DNA of 64,000 bases. Source: Ovis canadensis (lineage: Eukaryota > Chordata > Mammalia > Artiodactyla > Bovidae). Of the stretch, positions 1 to 10,616 are shown piece by piece. The translations under genes were made by a program, and so were the position numbers. The stretch is taken from the NCBI RefSeq assembly GCF_042477335.2, contig NC_091256.1, positions 32,208,001-32,272,000 of the forward strand, written 5' to 3'. The stretch's first letter is position 1, and the number at the start of each line of letters is the position of its first letter. Below the pieces are notes generated by a model. The model saw only the letters and a program-made list of their open reading frames with translations. It did no database searches and was not told the DNA's origin.

Positions 1-49
1 AACAGTGTAAGAGGGTTCCCTTTTCTCCACACCCTCTCCAGCATTTATT
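1..49 (-). mobile_element. L1 3' end fragment, antisense
   Basis: The stretch containing gttcccttttctccacaccc is typical of antisense mammalian L1 3' sequence. It is truncated by the window start. Confidence 0.6.
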
Positions 50-93
50 TAACAAGTTCATAGAAAGGGTAGGCTCACTTTTATTAAAAGGGT

Positions 94-340
94 GCAGCTG
101 CTGCTGCTACTAAGTCGCTTCAGTTGTGTCCGACTCTGTGAGACCCCATAGATGGCAGCTCACCAGGCTCCTCCATCCCTGGGATTCTCCAGGCAAGAAC
201 ACTGGAGTGGGTTGCCATTTCCTTCTCCAATGCATGAAAGTGAAAAGTGAAAGTGAAGTCGCTCAGTCGTGTCTGACTCTTCGCAATTCCATGGACTGTA
301 ACCTACCAGGCTCCTCCGTCCATGGGATTTTCCATGGTGA
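94..340 (-). mobile_element. BOVA2 SINE, antisense
   Basis: Two Bov-A monomers are joined by the linker GAAAGTGAAAAGTGAAAGTG (around 235-255), with a (TGC)n tail at the left end. Apparent open frames here are SINE-derived and not genes. Confidence 0.88.
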
Positions 341-943
341 AGAGAAGGTAAAATCTGAAAATTGCAACCATTTTCAAACTAATCGTGGCTTGGCTGAATG
401 TGGTTTGAAGCAAGGAAGGACAATGAAACATCCTTTCATTTCTGGGGTCTCTTCTTTCTGAGGAAGGTTAGGAACTTCATCCTCACTTGGGAAGTTTTGT
501 GATGACTTTTTCAAAAGGCTTGGCGTATCATGCTCAGTTCTTTTTCCCTGTATCAAAGCATTTGCTGACATGTCCAAGAAAGTGATATCGGCATGCTGGT
601 CGTTTTCTAGAGAATCAAATATGTTTCTCTGCCAGTTTATCAGTAGATATGAATTCTAAGTTGCAGTTTATACTTTGTTATCAAAAATTACCACATATGA
701 TTTCAAATGTCACTCCCACACTTGTAATTCTCAGAATGATTAGAGGAGCCTGTCTCTTTCATACATTGAGAGTTGCTAGTTTTATGTTCCTTACTTGATC
801 ATAATCTCTGGGAAAGCAAAGGCCATGCCTCACTCATAATCTATGAGCAAAAGTTAGAGCAAAACCAATACAGTTTCCACTCCAAGAAGTTTATCACAGA
901 ATACATGGAGAAACATATGTGTAAACAGACCATCATGCAAGTA
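341..943. other. Intergenic sequence, nothing recognised
   Basis: AT-rich non-coding sequence with only short chance ORFs. I recognise no repeat or gene here. Confidence 0.5.
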
Positions 944-1532
944 TTAGGTCAGTGGGTCTCAAACTTGGCCATGCATGAGAATCACCTGGAAGCTGTGTTA
1001 ATTCACATATTACTGGGGCCCCACCACCAGAATCACTAATACAGTAGGTGTTAGATTGTAATAGGGAAAAACTTCTATATTCTATTACAAGTTAATCACT
1101 AATAAGCTTAAATTCTACATAATGGTCTACCTCCAGAAACCCTGCCTCCCAAGTAATGAGGGTTAAGGAAAAATACCTTGTATAGCTCACAGGAATCATC
1201 CTGACCTGTGAATGGCTACAGGAAGAAAGAAATTAACACATCCTCTAAAGAGTGTGGCTGGAACCAGGACTTCATTCCCCTTCTCTTTTAGTATAAAAGA
1301 AGCCTGAATTCCAACAAGGGGAAGATGATCTTTCAAGACACTAATTCACCACCTTCTCAATCTGCTGCCTTTCCAAATACAGTCTCTGTGCGTTGCCCCA
1401 GTAACCATTCTCTCGATTTACTAACCTGTCATACCATGTTTGGACTTGGTAACAGCGTGATGCTAAGCCTTTGCATTTTTAAAGGGCGATGCTGATTCTG
1501 CTGGTCTGGGAACCACACTTTGAGAAGACTAA
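944..1532 (+). mobile_element. MER5A-type hAT element split by an LTR
   Basis: Left part 944-1047 (cagtgggtctcaaacttgg to the GGGGCCCCACC block) and right part about 1455-1532 (ctgctggtctgggaaccaca) match the two halves of the ancient hAT-Charlie MITE MER5A. The sequence between is the LTR listed next. Confidence 0.65.
1048..1454 (+). mobile_element. Solo LTR of a class I-type endogenous retrovirus
   Basis: About 400 bp bounded by TGTTAG and GGTAACA, with a TATAAAAG box near 1293 and a downstream CT-rich R/U5 ending in GGACTTGGTAACA, the usual layout of gammaretrovirus-like ruminant LTRs. It sits inside a MER5A element. I could not find a clear TSD and no internal viral genes are present. 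Boundaries are approximate. Confidence 0.55.
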
Positions 1533-2803
1533 AATATGGTGTCAGTGGTGGCAGGTGAGCTTATATTCACTCCTAAAGAATCGTATGACGGTGGGGCTGA
1601 CTTAAATTTTAGAACTGAAAGGGAATTCTGAGATCTTCTTATGTAATCTCCCAAATATTATGTAACACAAGTCAATAGTGGTAGAACTTGAGCTTGATAC
1701 TCCAGAACCAGCTTCTCTCCACCATCTTCTCTGGTGCAATCCTCCCCTGGCACCCTGCCTTTGTGTCTCCTATGTAAAATAGCTACAGCGGAAATAATTA
1801 AGGAATAGCGGAAATCATTAAGTTCTGTGTCTATAGCAATCCAGAGGTTGCTTATGGATTTTATTCCATCAGTAGAAATTACAGAAAAAAATACACATGC
1901 ATTAGTTTGATTTTGGCCTCTGCTCTACTTTAGAGAAAAAAAAAAGAGTATGAAAATGTGTTCTTTCTGAGATTTTCCTCCCAGGTGTCTTTATTTTATT
2001 GTCTCCCTCTTTATTTCCCAGGCAAAGTGGGCTGCCATCTGAATAGGAATATAAAGCCCCCTGGCCTTTTTCACCCACCATTATGCAGAGTCAGTTTTCG
2101 ACCAGTTAGGATTCAGTGCATCTTTGGTGAAGCCTGACAGGTACATGGAGGGTCGGTGGAGAGAGGTTGGAGGAAGGCAAGAGGGCTAAGAAAGCAGCCG
2201 TCTAATTTACAGTCTTCAAGACCATAAGAGCACAGCAAGTAGGTAAGGTCGAGTGTGCTGTCACGGGGGCTAGCCAGGTCTCCACAAACTGCAGGGTTTT
2301 ATTTCATTATCCTGTGACCTGCATCGCAGCGCACAAAAGGCCCGCTCTAGGGCCAGAGCTAATCTACTCTGACAGAACAGGACAGCTGCAGAACTCTGCC
2401 ACTTCCCTGCCCGACAACCAGGAGGCCAAATGCAAGCAACTGGACTGCATCGCTTTGAAGAGCCTTCATGACCAATGAGGGCATCTGGAACTTACGACTG
2501 GGCTCTGACTCTGTGACTTCGTGATTGTGACCCTAGTCCTGCCTAGGTGTTCAGGGCATGAGTTTGGGCTTCACATGTTGATTCTCCCATTTGTGAGCTG
2601 GATAACTTTGACTTCTGCTTCAATACATTGCATCTTCCTTAACTACAGGATGGTGACCAGAATAAAGACAAGCACTTAGAGCTGTTAAAAGAAAACACTA
2701 ATCCATGTACGAAACAGAATACGTCCCATAGGAAGCTTTTATGATTATGACAGGTAGCTCACCAGTCTGTGATACGCCAGGCTGATTGACTTAGACCTGC
2801 TTA
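1533..2803. other. Intergenic sequence, nothing recognised
   Basis: No clear repeat, RNA gene or coding region. A GC-richer patch runs about 2230-2420 without a recognisable element. Confidence 0.45.
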
Positions 2804-2832
2804 TATAGTTTTTTGGTTGTCTTTACCTATTA

Positions 2833-3048
2833 TGTGCTTTCCTGGTGGCTCAGATGGTAAAGAATCTGCCTGCAATGTGGGAGACCTGGGTTCAGTTCCT
2901 GGGTTGGAAAGATCCCCTGGAGGAGGGCATGGCAACCCAGTGCAGTATTCTCGCTTGGAGAATCCCATGGAGAGAGGAGTTTGATGGGCTACAGTCCATG
3001 GGGTTGCAAAGAGTCAGACATGAATGAGTGACTAAGCACAGCAGCACA
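2833..3048 (+). mobile_element. Bov-tA SINE, first of a tandem pair
   Basis: tRNA-derived head (ctttcctggtggctcagatgg), Bov-A body and GAGTGACTAAGCACAGCAGCA end. It is preceded by CTTTACCTATTA (2821-2832), which recurs after the second SINE at 3290-3301. Confidence 0.9.
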
Positions 3049-3083
3049 TATAGTTATTTGGCTTTGTCTTTACCGACTGTGGG

Positions 3084-3289
3084 CTTCCCTGGTGCCTCAG
3101 ATGGTAAAGAATCTGAAGCAATGCAGATCTGGGTTCGATCTCTGGGTTAGAAAGATCCCCTGGAGAAGGGAATGGCTACCCGCTCCAGTATTCTTGCCTG
3201 GAGAACTCCCTGGACAGAGGAGCCTGGTGGACTGCAGTCCACGGGGTCACAAAGAGTTGGATGCAATTGAGTGACTAACACACAATATA
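3084..3289 (+). mobile_element. Bov-tA SINE, second of a tandem pair
   Basis: Same family and orientation as the preceding copy, from gggcttccctggtgcctcag to GAGTGACTAACACACAATA. The 35 bp before it (3049-3083) repeat, with changes, the unique sequence that precedes the first copy (2804-2838). Confidence 0.9.
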
Positions 3290-3301
3290 CTTTACCTATT
3301 A

Positions 3302-4462
3302 AAGAGACTATCCTCAATTTCTATAGGTTAGGCTGATTAACTTGGCAGATTACAACAATGAAAAAATTCACACCTTGATCTTACCATGACGATTACTGGA
3401 ATAACCAGGGAAACAATTACAAATGTGTTCTGCAAAGGAGAGCTTAACAAAATGTGAAGCATGCGTGGTTTCCTTATAATCAGTTCTTGTCCTTCTCTTG
3501 ACACAGCTCATGTCAGAATAATGTAAAAATCGCAATAAATGTAGAACTAATGCAAATAATTAACGTCATGTACTGTTTTGCTATCAACGAAACATGATAT
3601 TACTTACAGCAGGTCAGAAATAATATTTTACAATAAAAATTTCACTAACATGTAATAAGTGCTACCTAGTCTCTGCAAACCAACTTCTTCCTTCAGATTG
3701 GCCTGTGTATCAATGAGTTCTTCTGTTAGTGGACAAGGAAATAAAGATAGCAGTCAGCATTCATGCTTTCCTTTGTAGATTTGAAAAGAAAATGATCCTT
3801 GGGGATGTTTTGATCTATAGTGAAACATAATATTCCGCTCAGGAGTTGACATTAGCATCATTATATTGGGGAAGGGGGGCAGGTGGAGACAGGGGCCCTG
3901 CATATTTTTTCTTGTTTCCTCTCTCATCAACTGGAAACATGACAATGTTAGCACCTTATGTTCTATCTGGTATATAAAAAACAAGCATCTCGGCATTTTT
4001 GAGTGATAATTCAGTGGAATTAAATTACACTCATGTGACAGCTCAACTTCACTAATGAGGTAAGTTTCAGTAAACTGTTGACAGAACTGTCTGGAAGGTT
4101 TCTTTAATTTACCAACATGTAAGAACATGGGAAAAGCATTAGTCAACTAGATGAAGATGAATAAGCAGTGAGGTCTAGGGGTATTTTACATTAATACCTG
4201 ACAACCTGAAAGGGTTTTTGTCACCTGCTCTATTTAGCCCAAGGCAGGCACAGAATTGCTGGTACCTGTTAGTGTGATTGACTTACCAAAGCAATGAAAG
4301 GAATTATCTTGAAGAGGGCTGAGTGGGGAAAAAAGTCAGGGAAATTTCTTTTCCTTCCAGTTAACAGGAAGCATGTTCTTTGCAAAGCAGGAGAATGGTT
4401 GCACTGAAGTTGAAAGAATGTTTCAAATCTTTTCAGATGGCTCCAAGAACACTTTTCATTTT
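3302..4462. other. Intergenic sequence, nothing recognised
   Basis: AT-rich sequence with chance ORFs only (longest 130 codons on the minus strand, without recognisable domains). No repeat identified. Confidence 0.45.
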
Positions 4463-4471
4463 TCAAATGCT

Positions 4472-4474
<3 letters not shown>

Positions 4475-4502
<28 letters not shown>

Positions 4503-4761
4503 GTCGCTTCAGTCCTGTCCGACTCTGTGCGACCCCACAGATGGCAGCCCACCAGGCTCCCCCGTCCCTGGGATTCTCCAGGCAAGAACACTGGAGTGGG
4601 TTGCCATTTCCTTCTCCAATGCATGAAAGTGAAAAGTGAAAGTGAAGTTGCTCAGTCGTTTCCAACTCTTGGCGACCCCATGGACTGCAGGCTACCAGGC
4701 TCCTCCGTCCATGGGATTTTCCAGGCAAGAGTGCTGGAGTGGGGTGCCACTTCCTTCTCCA
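4475..4761 (-). mobile_element. BOVA2 SINE, antisense, with 12-bp TSD
   Basis: A dimeric Bov-A element flanked by TCAAATGCTTTG at 4463-4474 and 4762-4773. Its tail is a (TGC)10 run at about 4474-4502, which produces a spurious poly-Cys/poly-Ser open frame. The perfect TSD suggests a relatively young insertion. Confidence 0.93.
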
Positions 4762-4773
4762 TCAAATGCTTTG

Positions 4774-5150
4774 AGTTTGTCCTTATAGATGAAAAAAAAT
4801 TGTATGTATTTCTAGCTTGGTGTTGACTGAGAACAATGTAAGGCTGTCCTTGTGCAACTAAGTAATTTATTCCAACTAATGTATTCCAGAAAAGAAAGAA
4901 AACATAGGAAACATGGAAGAGCAGTAAATAGGAGACGAGAAAATATGCTTACAAGGCATCAAATGCTTATTGAAAGCAAGCCCTAGTTAAGATTAGAAGG
5001 CCATGAAATCATTTGCATTCTTTGAAAATTGTCCTGAAACTAATGTTCTTGTAGTGTCTGGCAAGCAATATGTTTAAAGAGGAAAAGTAAACTGTCTAAA
5101 TGGATAAACATAGCAACCATTAGGGGGCGCTACAGATCCCAAAATAGCTA
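4774..5150. other. Intergenic sequence, nothing recognised
   Basis: AT-rich sequence without recognisable genes or repeats. Confidence 0.4.
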
Positions 5151-5735
5151 CTTGTACCAAAGTCTACCAGTTTCAGTAGCCTCAGAGACAAAGAACACTC
5201 CACTCCAGCACTCTTGCCTGGAAAATCCCATGGACGGAGGAGCCTGGTAGCCTGCAGTCTATGGGGTCGCTAAGAGTCAGGCATGCCTGAGCGACTTCAC
5301 TTTCACTTTTCACTTTCATGCATTGGAGAAGGAAATGGCAACCCACTCCAGTGTTCTTGCCTGGAGAATCCCAGGGACGGGGGAGCCTGGTGGGCTGCCG
5401 TCTGTGGGGTCACACAGAGTCTGACACGACTGAAGCGACGTAGCAGCGGCAGCAGCAGAAACAAAGAACAGGCGCTTATGGTGACCAAAGGGAAAAGTCC
5501 GGCAGGATAAACTAGGAATTTGGGATTAAAATATACACAGTACTATATATATAATTGATAATCGGCAAGGACCTACTATCTAGTACAGGGAACCATATTA
5601 GCATATTATAATAACCTATAATAGAAAAGAATCTAAAAAACAATAAATATGTAGGTGTATGTATAACTCAATCACTTTGCTGTACACCTAACGCTAACAC
5701 AACTTGTAAATCAGCTATATTTCAATAAAGAAAAT
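5150..5735 (+). mobile_element. L1 3' UTR, interrupted by a BOVA2
   Basis: Artiodactyl L1 3' end, with tggtgaccaaagggaaaagt, the cactttgctgtacacc block and terminal TTCAATAAAG near 5723-5732. The BOVA2 at 5198-5460 splits it. The left limit is uncertain. Confidence 0.7.
5198..5460 (+). mobile_element. BOVA2 SINE inserted in an L1 3' UTR
   Basis: Two Bov-A monomers and a (AGC)n tail, flanked by ACAAAGAACA at 5188-5197 and 5461-5470. Confidence 0.92.
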
Positions 5736-5939
5736 ATTATGAAAAATAGTTTTCTCCATACTTAATCATCCTAGTAACATTAATGTAGCGATATAGCCTC
5801 AAGGGAAGCTGTTCCACAAAGGAGATGCAGAAGCAAAGATGGAAATACTTTCTTACTACACCTGTTGGCCGGAAAACTCGAAACCATTGAGTAAATCATA
5901 AGAATTAGGAGGAAAAAAGAAGCCATGACACCTTTACCT

Positions 5940-6130
5940 TTTTTTTTTTTTTTTCTGGATGCGGACCATTTTAAAAGTCTTTATGAATCTGTTACAATTT
6001 TGCTTCTGTTTTATGTTTTGGTCTTTTGACCCCGAGGCATGTGGGATTTTTAGCTCCCCTACCAGAGACTGATCCTGCACCCCCTGCATTGGAAGGCGAA
6101 GTCTTAACCACTGGACCACAAGGGAAGTCT
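5940..6130 (-). mobile_element. CHR-type tRNA-Glu SINE, antisense
   Basis: A poly(T) run at 5938-5954 is followed by the complement of a tRNA-derived SINE, ending in ccactggaccacaagggaag. About 190 bp. Confidence 0.75.
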
Positions 6131-7407
6131 CTAACTCGAGTATCAAACACATTAGAGAGGATTGCCAGTTTAGCTAACCCACACTGCCTATAAACCACAT
6201 CTGTTTAGCTTGAGAGAAGAATGAAGTTTATGGGGATTCTTCATAGCAAGCTATGCTTCTGATTTCATCTTGATATGACAAACATTCTAGTGATTTTGCA
6301 CTTCAGCATACACAGCGATTTGTCAGAGGCCCTTGCAAGACAATCCCCAAGAAAAAGAAATGCTAAAGGCAAAGTGAAGAGACCTACAAATAGCTGAAAA
6401 AAGAAGAGAAGTGAAAGGCAAAGAAGAAATGGAAAGATATACCCATCTGAATGCAGAGTTCCAAAGAATAGCAAGGAGAGATAAGCAAGCCTTCCTCAGT
6501 GATCAACGCGAAGAAATAGAAGGAAACAATAGAATGGGAAGGACTGGAGATCTCTTCAAGAAAATTAGAGACACCAAAGGAACATTTCATGCAAAGACAG
6601 GCACAATAAAGGACAGAAATGATATGGACATAACAGAAGCAAAAGCTATTAAGAAGAGGCGGCAAGAATATAAAGAAGAACTATAAAAAAAAAAAAAAGA
6701 TCTTAATGACCCAGGTAACCATGATGGTGTGATCCCTTACCTAGAGCCAGATATCCTGGAATGTGAAGTCTAGTGAACCTTAAGAAGCATCACTATGAAC
6801 AAAGCTATTGGAGGTGATGGAATTCCAGATGAGCTATTTCAAATCCTAAAGGATGATGCTGTGAAAGTGCTGCACTCAATAGGCCAGCAAATTTGGAAAA
6901 CTCAGCAGTGGCCACAGGACTGGAAAAGGTCAGCTTCATTCCAATCCGAAAGAAAGGCATGCCAGAGAATGTTCAAACTACAGCACAATTGCACTCATCT
7001 CACACGCTAGTAAAGTAATGCTCAAAATTCTTCAAGCCCGGCTCCAACAGTACATGAACTGAGAAATTCCAGATGTTCAAGCTGGATTTAGAAAAGGCAG
7101 AGAAACCAGAGATCAAATAGCCAACATCTGTTGGATCATAGAAAAAACAATAGAGTTACAGAAAAACACCTACTTCTGCTTTATTGACTATGCCAAAGCC
7201 TTTGACTATGTGCATCACAACAAACTATGGAAAATTCTTCAAGAGATGGGAATACCAGACCACCTTACCTGCCTCCTGAGAAATCTGTATGCAGCTCAAG
7301 AAGCAAAAATTGGAACCAGACATGAAACAACAGACTGGTTCCAAATTGGGAAAGGAGTATGTCAAGGCTGTATATTGTCACCGTGCTTATTTAACTTCTG
7401 TGCAGAG

Positions 7408-8800
7408 TTCAGTTCAGTTCAGTTCAGTCGCTCAGTCATGTACAACTCTTTGCGACCCCATGAACTGCAGCATGCACCAGGCCTCCCTGTCCATCACCAG
7501 CTCCCAGAGTTCATTCAAAGTCATGTCAATTGAGTCGGTGATGCAATCCAGCCATCTCATCCTCTGTCATCCCCTTCTCCTCCTGCCCCTAGTCCCTCCC
7601 AGCATCAGGGTCTTTTCCAATGAGTCAACTCTCTGCATGAGGTGGCCAAAGTACTGGAGTTTCAGCTTTAGCATCATTCCTTCCAAAGAACACCCAGGGT
7701 TGATCTCCTTCAGAATGGACTGGTTGGATTTCCTTGCAGTCCAAGGGACTCTCAAGAGTCTTCTCCAACATCACAGTTCAAAAGCATCAATTCTTCGGTG
7801 CTCAGCTTTCTTCACAGTCCAACTCTCGCATCCATACATGACCACTGGAAAAACCATAGCCTTGACTAGATGGACTTTGTTGGCAAAGTAATGCCTCTGC
7901 TTTTGAATATGCTATCTAGGTTGGTCATAACTTTCCTTCCAAGGAGTAAGTGTCTTTTAATTTCAGGGCTGCAATTACCATCTGCAGTGATTTTGGAGCC
8001 CCCCAAAATAAAGTCTGCCACTGTTTCCACTGTTTCCCCATCTGTTTCCCATGAAGCGATGGGACCAGATGCCATGATCTTCATTTTCTGAATGTTGAGC
8101 TTTAAGCCAACTTTTTCACTCTGTTCTTTCACTTTCATCAAGAGGCTTTTTAGTTCCTCTTCACTTTCTGCCATAAGGGTGGTGTCTTCTGCATATCTGA
8201 GGTTATTGATATTTCTCCTGGCAATCTTGATTCCAGCTTGTGTTTCTTCCAGCCCAGTGTTTCTCATGATGTACTCTGCATATAAGTTAAATAAGTAGGG
8301 TGACAATATACAGCCTTGACATACTCTTTTTCCTATTTGGAACCAGTCTGTTGTTCTATGTCTAGTTCTAACTGTTGCTTCTTGACCTGCACATACGTTT
8401 CTCAAGAGGCAGGTTAGGTGGTCTGGTATTCCCATCTCTTGAAGAATTTTCCACAGTTTATTGTGATCTACACAGTCAAAGGCTTTGGCGTAGTCAATAA
8501 AGCAGAAATAGATGTTTACCTGGAACTCTCTTGCTTTTTCTATGATCCAGCGCATGTTGGCAGTTTGATCTCTGGTTCCTCTGACTCTTCTAAAACCAGC
8601 TTGAACATCTGAAAGTTCACGGTTCACGTATTGCTGAAGTCTGGCTTGGAGAATTTTGAGCATTACTTTACCAGTATGTGAGATGAGTGTAATTGTGCGG
8701 TAGTTTGAACATTCTTTGGCATTGCCTGTCTTTGGGGTTGGAAGGAAAACTGATCTTTTCCAGTCCTGTGGCCACTGCTGGGAAGTGCAGAGTACATCAC
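7408..8800 (-). mobile_element. Antisense BovB nested in the BovB at 6343-10361
   Basis: The 3' tail (TTCAG repeats on the plus strand) is at 7408 and the element reads leftward from about 8780. TSD TCTGTGCAGAG lies at 7397-7407 and 8801-8811. On the minus strand about 305 residues of the BovB reverse-transcriptase region are uninterrupted (8780 to 7866), including FIDYAKAFDCVDHN (motif A). The catalytic box reads YAED rather than YADD, so the enzyme would be inactive or impaired. The 5' end is truncated; 20 bp of extra sequence at 8781-8800 duplicates target DNA. Confidence 0.9.
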
Positions 8801-9159
8801 TCTGTGCAGAGTACATCATGCAAAATGCCAGGCTGGATGAGGCACAAGCTGGAATTGCTGGGAGAAATATCAATAACCTCAGATTTACAGATGACACTAC
8901 CCTTATGGTAGAAAGCAAAGAGGAACTGAAGAGCCTCTTGATGAAAGTGAAAGAGGAGATTGAAAAAGCTGGCTTAAAACTCAACATTGAAGAAACTAAG
9001 ATCATGGCATCTGGTCCCATCACTTCATGACAAATAGATGGGGAAGCAATGGAAACAGTGACAGACTTTATTTTCTTGGACTCCAAAATCACTGCAGATG
9101 ATGACTACAGCCATGAAATTAAAAGAAGAGCTCCTTGGAAGAAAAGCTATGACCAACCT

Positions 9160-9368
9160 TGTCGTGTTAGTCACTCAGTTATGCCTGACTCTTTGCGATC
9201 CCATGGACTGCAGCCCACCAGGCTCCTCTGTCCATGAGATTTTCCAGGCAAGGATACTGGAGTGGGTTGCCATTTCCTTCTCCAGGGGACCTTCCCAACC
9301 CAGGGATTGAACCTGGGTCTCCTGCACTGCTGGCAGATTCTTTACCGAGTGAGCTACAAGGGAAGGCC
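9160..9368 (-). mobile_element. Bov-tA SINE fused to the HSPA8 fragment
   Basis: A full-length Bov-tA on the minus strand: tRNA-like head GGCCTTCCCTTGTAGCTCAC at the right end, Bov-A body, and terminal GACTAACACGAC at the left. It directly follows the HSPA8 3' UTR on the minus strand. The SINE and the HSPA8 fragment together are enclosed by one duplication, ATGACCAACCT (9149-9159 and 9847-9857). Confidence 0.88.
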
Positions 9369-9389
9369 TCAAATCTATACTAGGCTGGC

Positions 9390-9836
9390 TTAATCAACCT
9401 CTTCAATGGTGGGCCCAGAGGAGGCACCACCTGATGGAGGAGCTCCACCACCAGGGAAGCCCCCCGGCATTCCTCCTGCCATCCCCCTAGACATGCCTCC
9501 TGTGTTCTGGTACAGCTTGGTAATGATGGGGTTGCAGACTTTTTCCAGCTCCTGCTGATGTTCAAATTCTTCCTTCTCTGCAGTCTGGTTCTTATCCAGC
9601 CAGTTGATAATTTCATTACACTTGTCAAGAATCTTCTGTTTGTCTTCATCATTAATCTTGCCCTGAATTTTCTCATCTTCAACAGTAGCTTTCATGTTGA
9701 AGGCATAGGATTCAAGTGAATTCTTTGAAGATACCTTATCCTGCTGCTTCTCATCTTCAGCTTTGTACTTCTCTGCTTCTTGAACCGTGTGTTCAATGTC
9801 TTCCTTGCTCAAGAGACCCTTGCCATTAGTGATGGT
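9390..9836 (-). pseudogene. HSPA8: Processed HSPA8 (HSC70) 3' fragment, retropseudogene
   Basis: The minus strand reads the C-terminal part of the constitutive HSP70 chaperone, from [24 protein letters not shown] through the lid domain to the Gly-rich tail and the terminal GPTIEEVD, then a TAA stop (9390-9392). It covers about the last 145-150 of 646 residues, without introns and with an open frame. It lacks the ATPase and substrate-binding domains, so it cannot encode a chaperone. Differences from HSPA8 include a lost Lys (EHQQ-ELEK) and a [10 protein letters not shown] segment. About 21 bp of HSPA8 3' UTR (9369-9389) follow, then a SINE directly, with no poly(A). Confidence 0.92.
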
Positions 9837-10391
9837 CTAATCACTAATGACCAACCTAGACAGCATATTAAAAAGCAAAGACATTGCTTTGCCAAAAAAG
9901 GTCTGTCTGGTCAAAGCTATGGTTTTTCCAGTAGGCATGTATGGATGTGAGAGTTGGACTATAAAGAAAGCTGAGCACCGAAGAATTGATGCTTTTCAAC
10001 TGTGGTGTTGGAGAAGACTCTTGAGAGTCCCTTGGACTGCAGGGGGAACAAACTAGTCAAACCTAAAGGAAATCAACCCTGAATATTCACTAAAGAACTG
10101 ATGATGAAGAAGCTCCAATACTTTGGCCACCTGATGCGAAGAGCCAACTCATTGGAAAAGACCCTGATGCTCGGAAAGATTGAAGGTTGGAGGAGAAGGG
10201 GGATGACAGAGGATGAGATGGTTGGATGGCATCACTGACTCAATGGACATGAGTTTGAGTAGGTTCCTGGGAGGTGGTGATGGACAGGGAAGCCTGGCAT
10301 GCTGCAGTCCATGGAATGGCAAAGATCTGGATATGACTGAGTGACTGAACTGACTGACTGACTTGCAAGACAGGTTAAGAGGAAGGCCATG

Positions 10392-10616
10392 TGTGCCTGC
10401 TTAGTCGCTTCAGTCGTTTCTGACTCTTTTCGATCTGTTGGGCTCTCGCCCGCCAGGTTCCTCTGTCCATGGGAGATTCTCCAGGCGAGAATACTGGAGT
10501 GGGTTATGTGCTGTCTTCCAGGGGATCTTCCTGACCCAGGGATAGAACCCGCATCTCTTATGTCTCCAGCATTGGCAGGCAGCTTCTTTATCACTAGCAC
10601 TACATGGGAAGCCCAG
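10392..10616 (-). mobile_element. Bov-tA SINE, antisense
   Basis: Bov-A body then tRNA-like head ending tacatgggaagccc. Flanked by an imperfect duplication, GAGGAAGGCCATG (10379-10391) and GAGGAAGATCATG (10617-10629), 11 of 13 matching. Confidence 0.88.

Larger units (their letters stand above)
6343..10361 (+). mobile_element. BovB LINE (5'-truncated, interrupted by two nested insertions)
   Basis: Sense BovB segments 6343-7407, 8801-9159 and 9847-10361 run in order from the ORF2 region between endonuclease and reverse transcriptase to the 3' tail (GACTGAACTGACTGACTGAC). A perfect 11-bp TSD, CTTGCAAGACA, lies at 6332-6342 and 10362-10372. The frame contains reverse-transcriptase segments such as FIDYAKAFDYVHHNKLWKIL (7180-7240 region) and FTDDTTLM in place of the usual YADD catalytic box. 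Stops and frameshifts make it non-functional. Confidence 0.92.

Noticed and set aside
2833-3289. tRNA-like heads of SINEs as tRNA genes
   Set aside because: Box A/B-like sequence is present in Bov-tA and CHR heads, but they do not fold as complete tRNAs and are continuous with SINE bodies.
4380-4826. 148-codon frame with a poly-Cys run
   Set aside because: The run is translation of the (TGC)n tail of a BOVA2 SINE, and the rest is SINE sequence.
7866-9092. 408-codon minus-strand open frame as a host gene
   Set aside because: Its N-terminal third is the reverse complement of the outer BovB and the rest is the nested BovB reverse transcriptase; the frame crosses an insertion boundary by chance.
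9390-9812. HSPA8 frame as a functional small chaperone gene
   Set aside because: Only the C-terminal lid and tail remain, with no promoter, no ATPase domain and a SINE in place of the 3' UTR.
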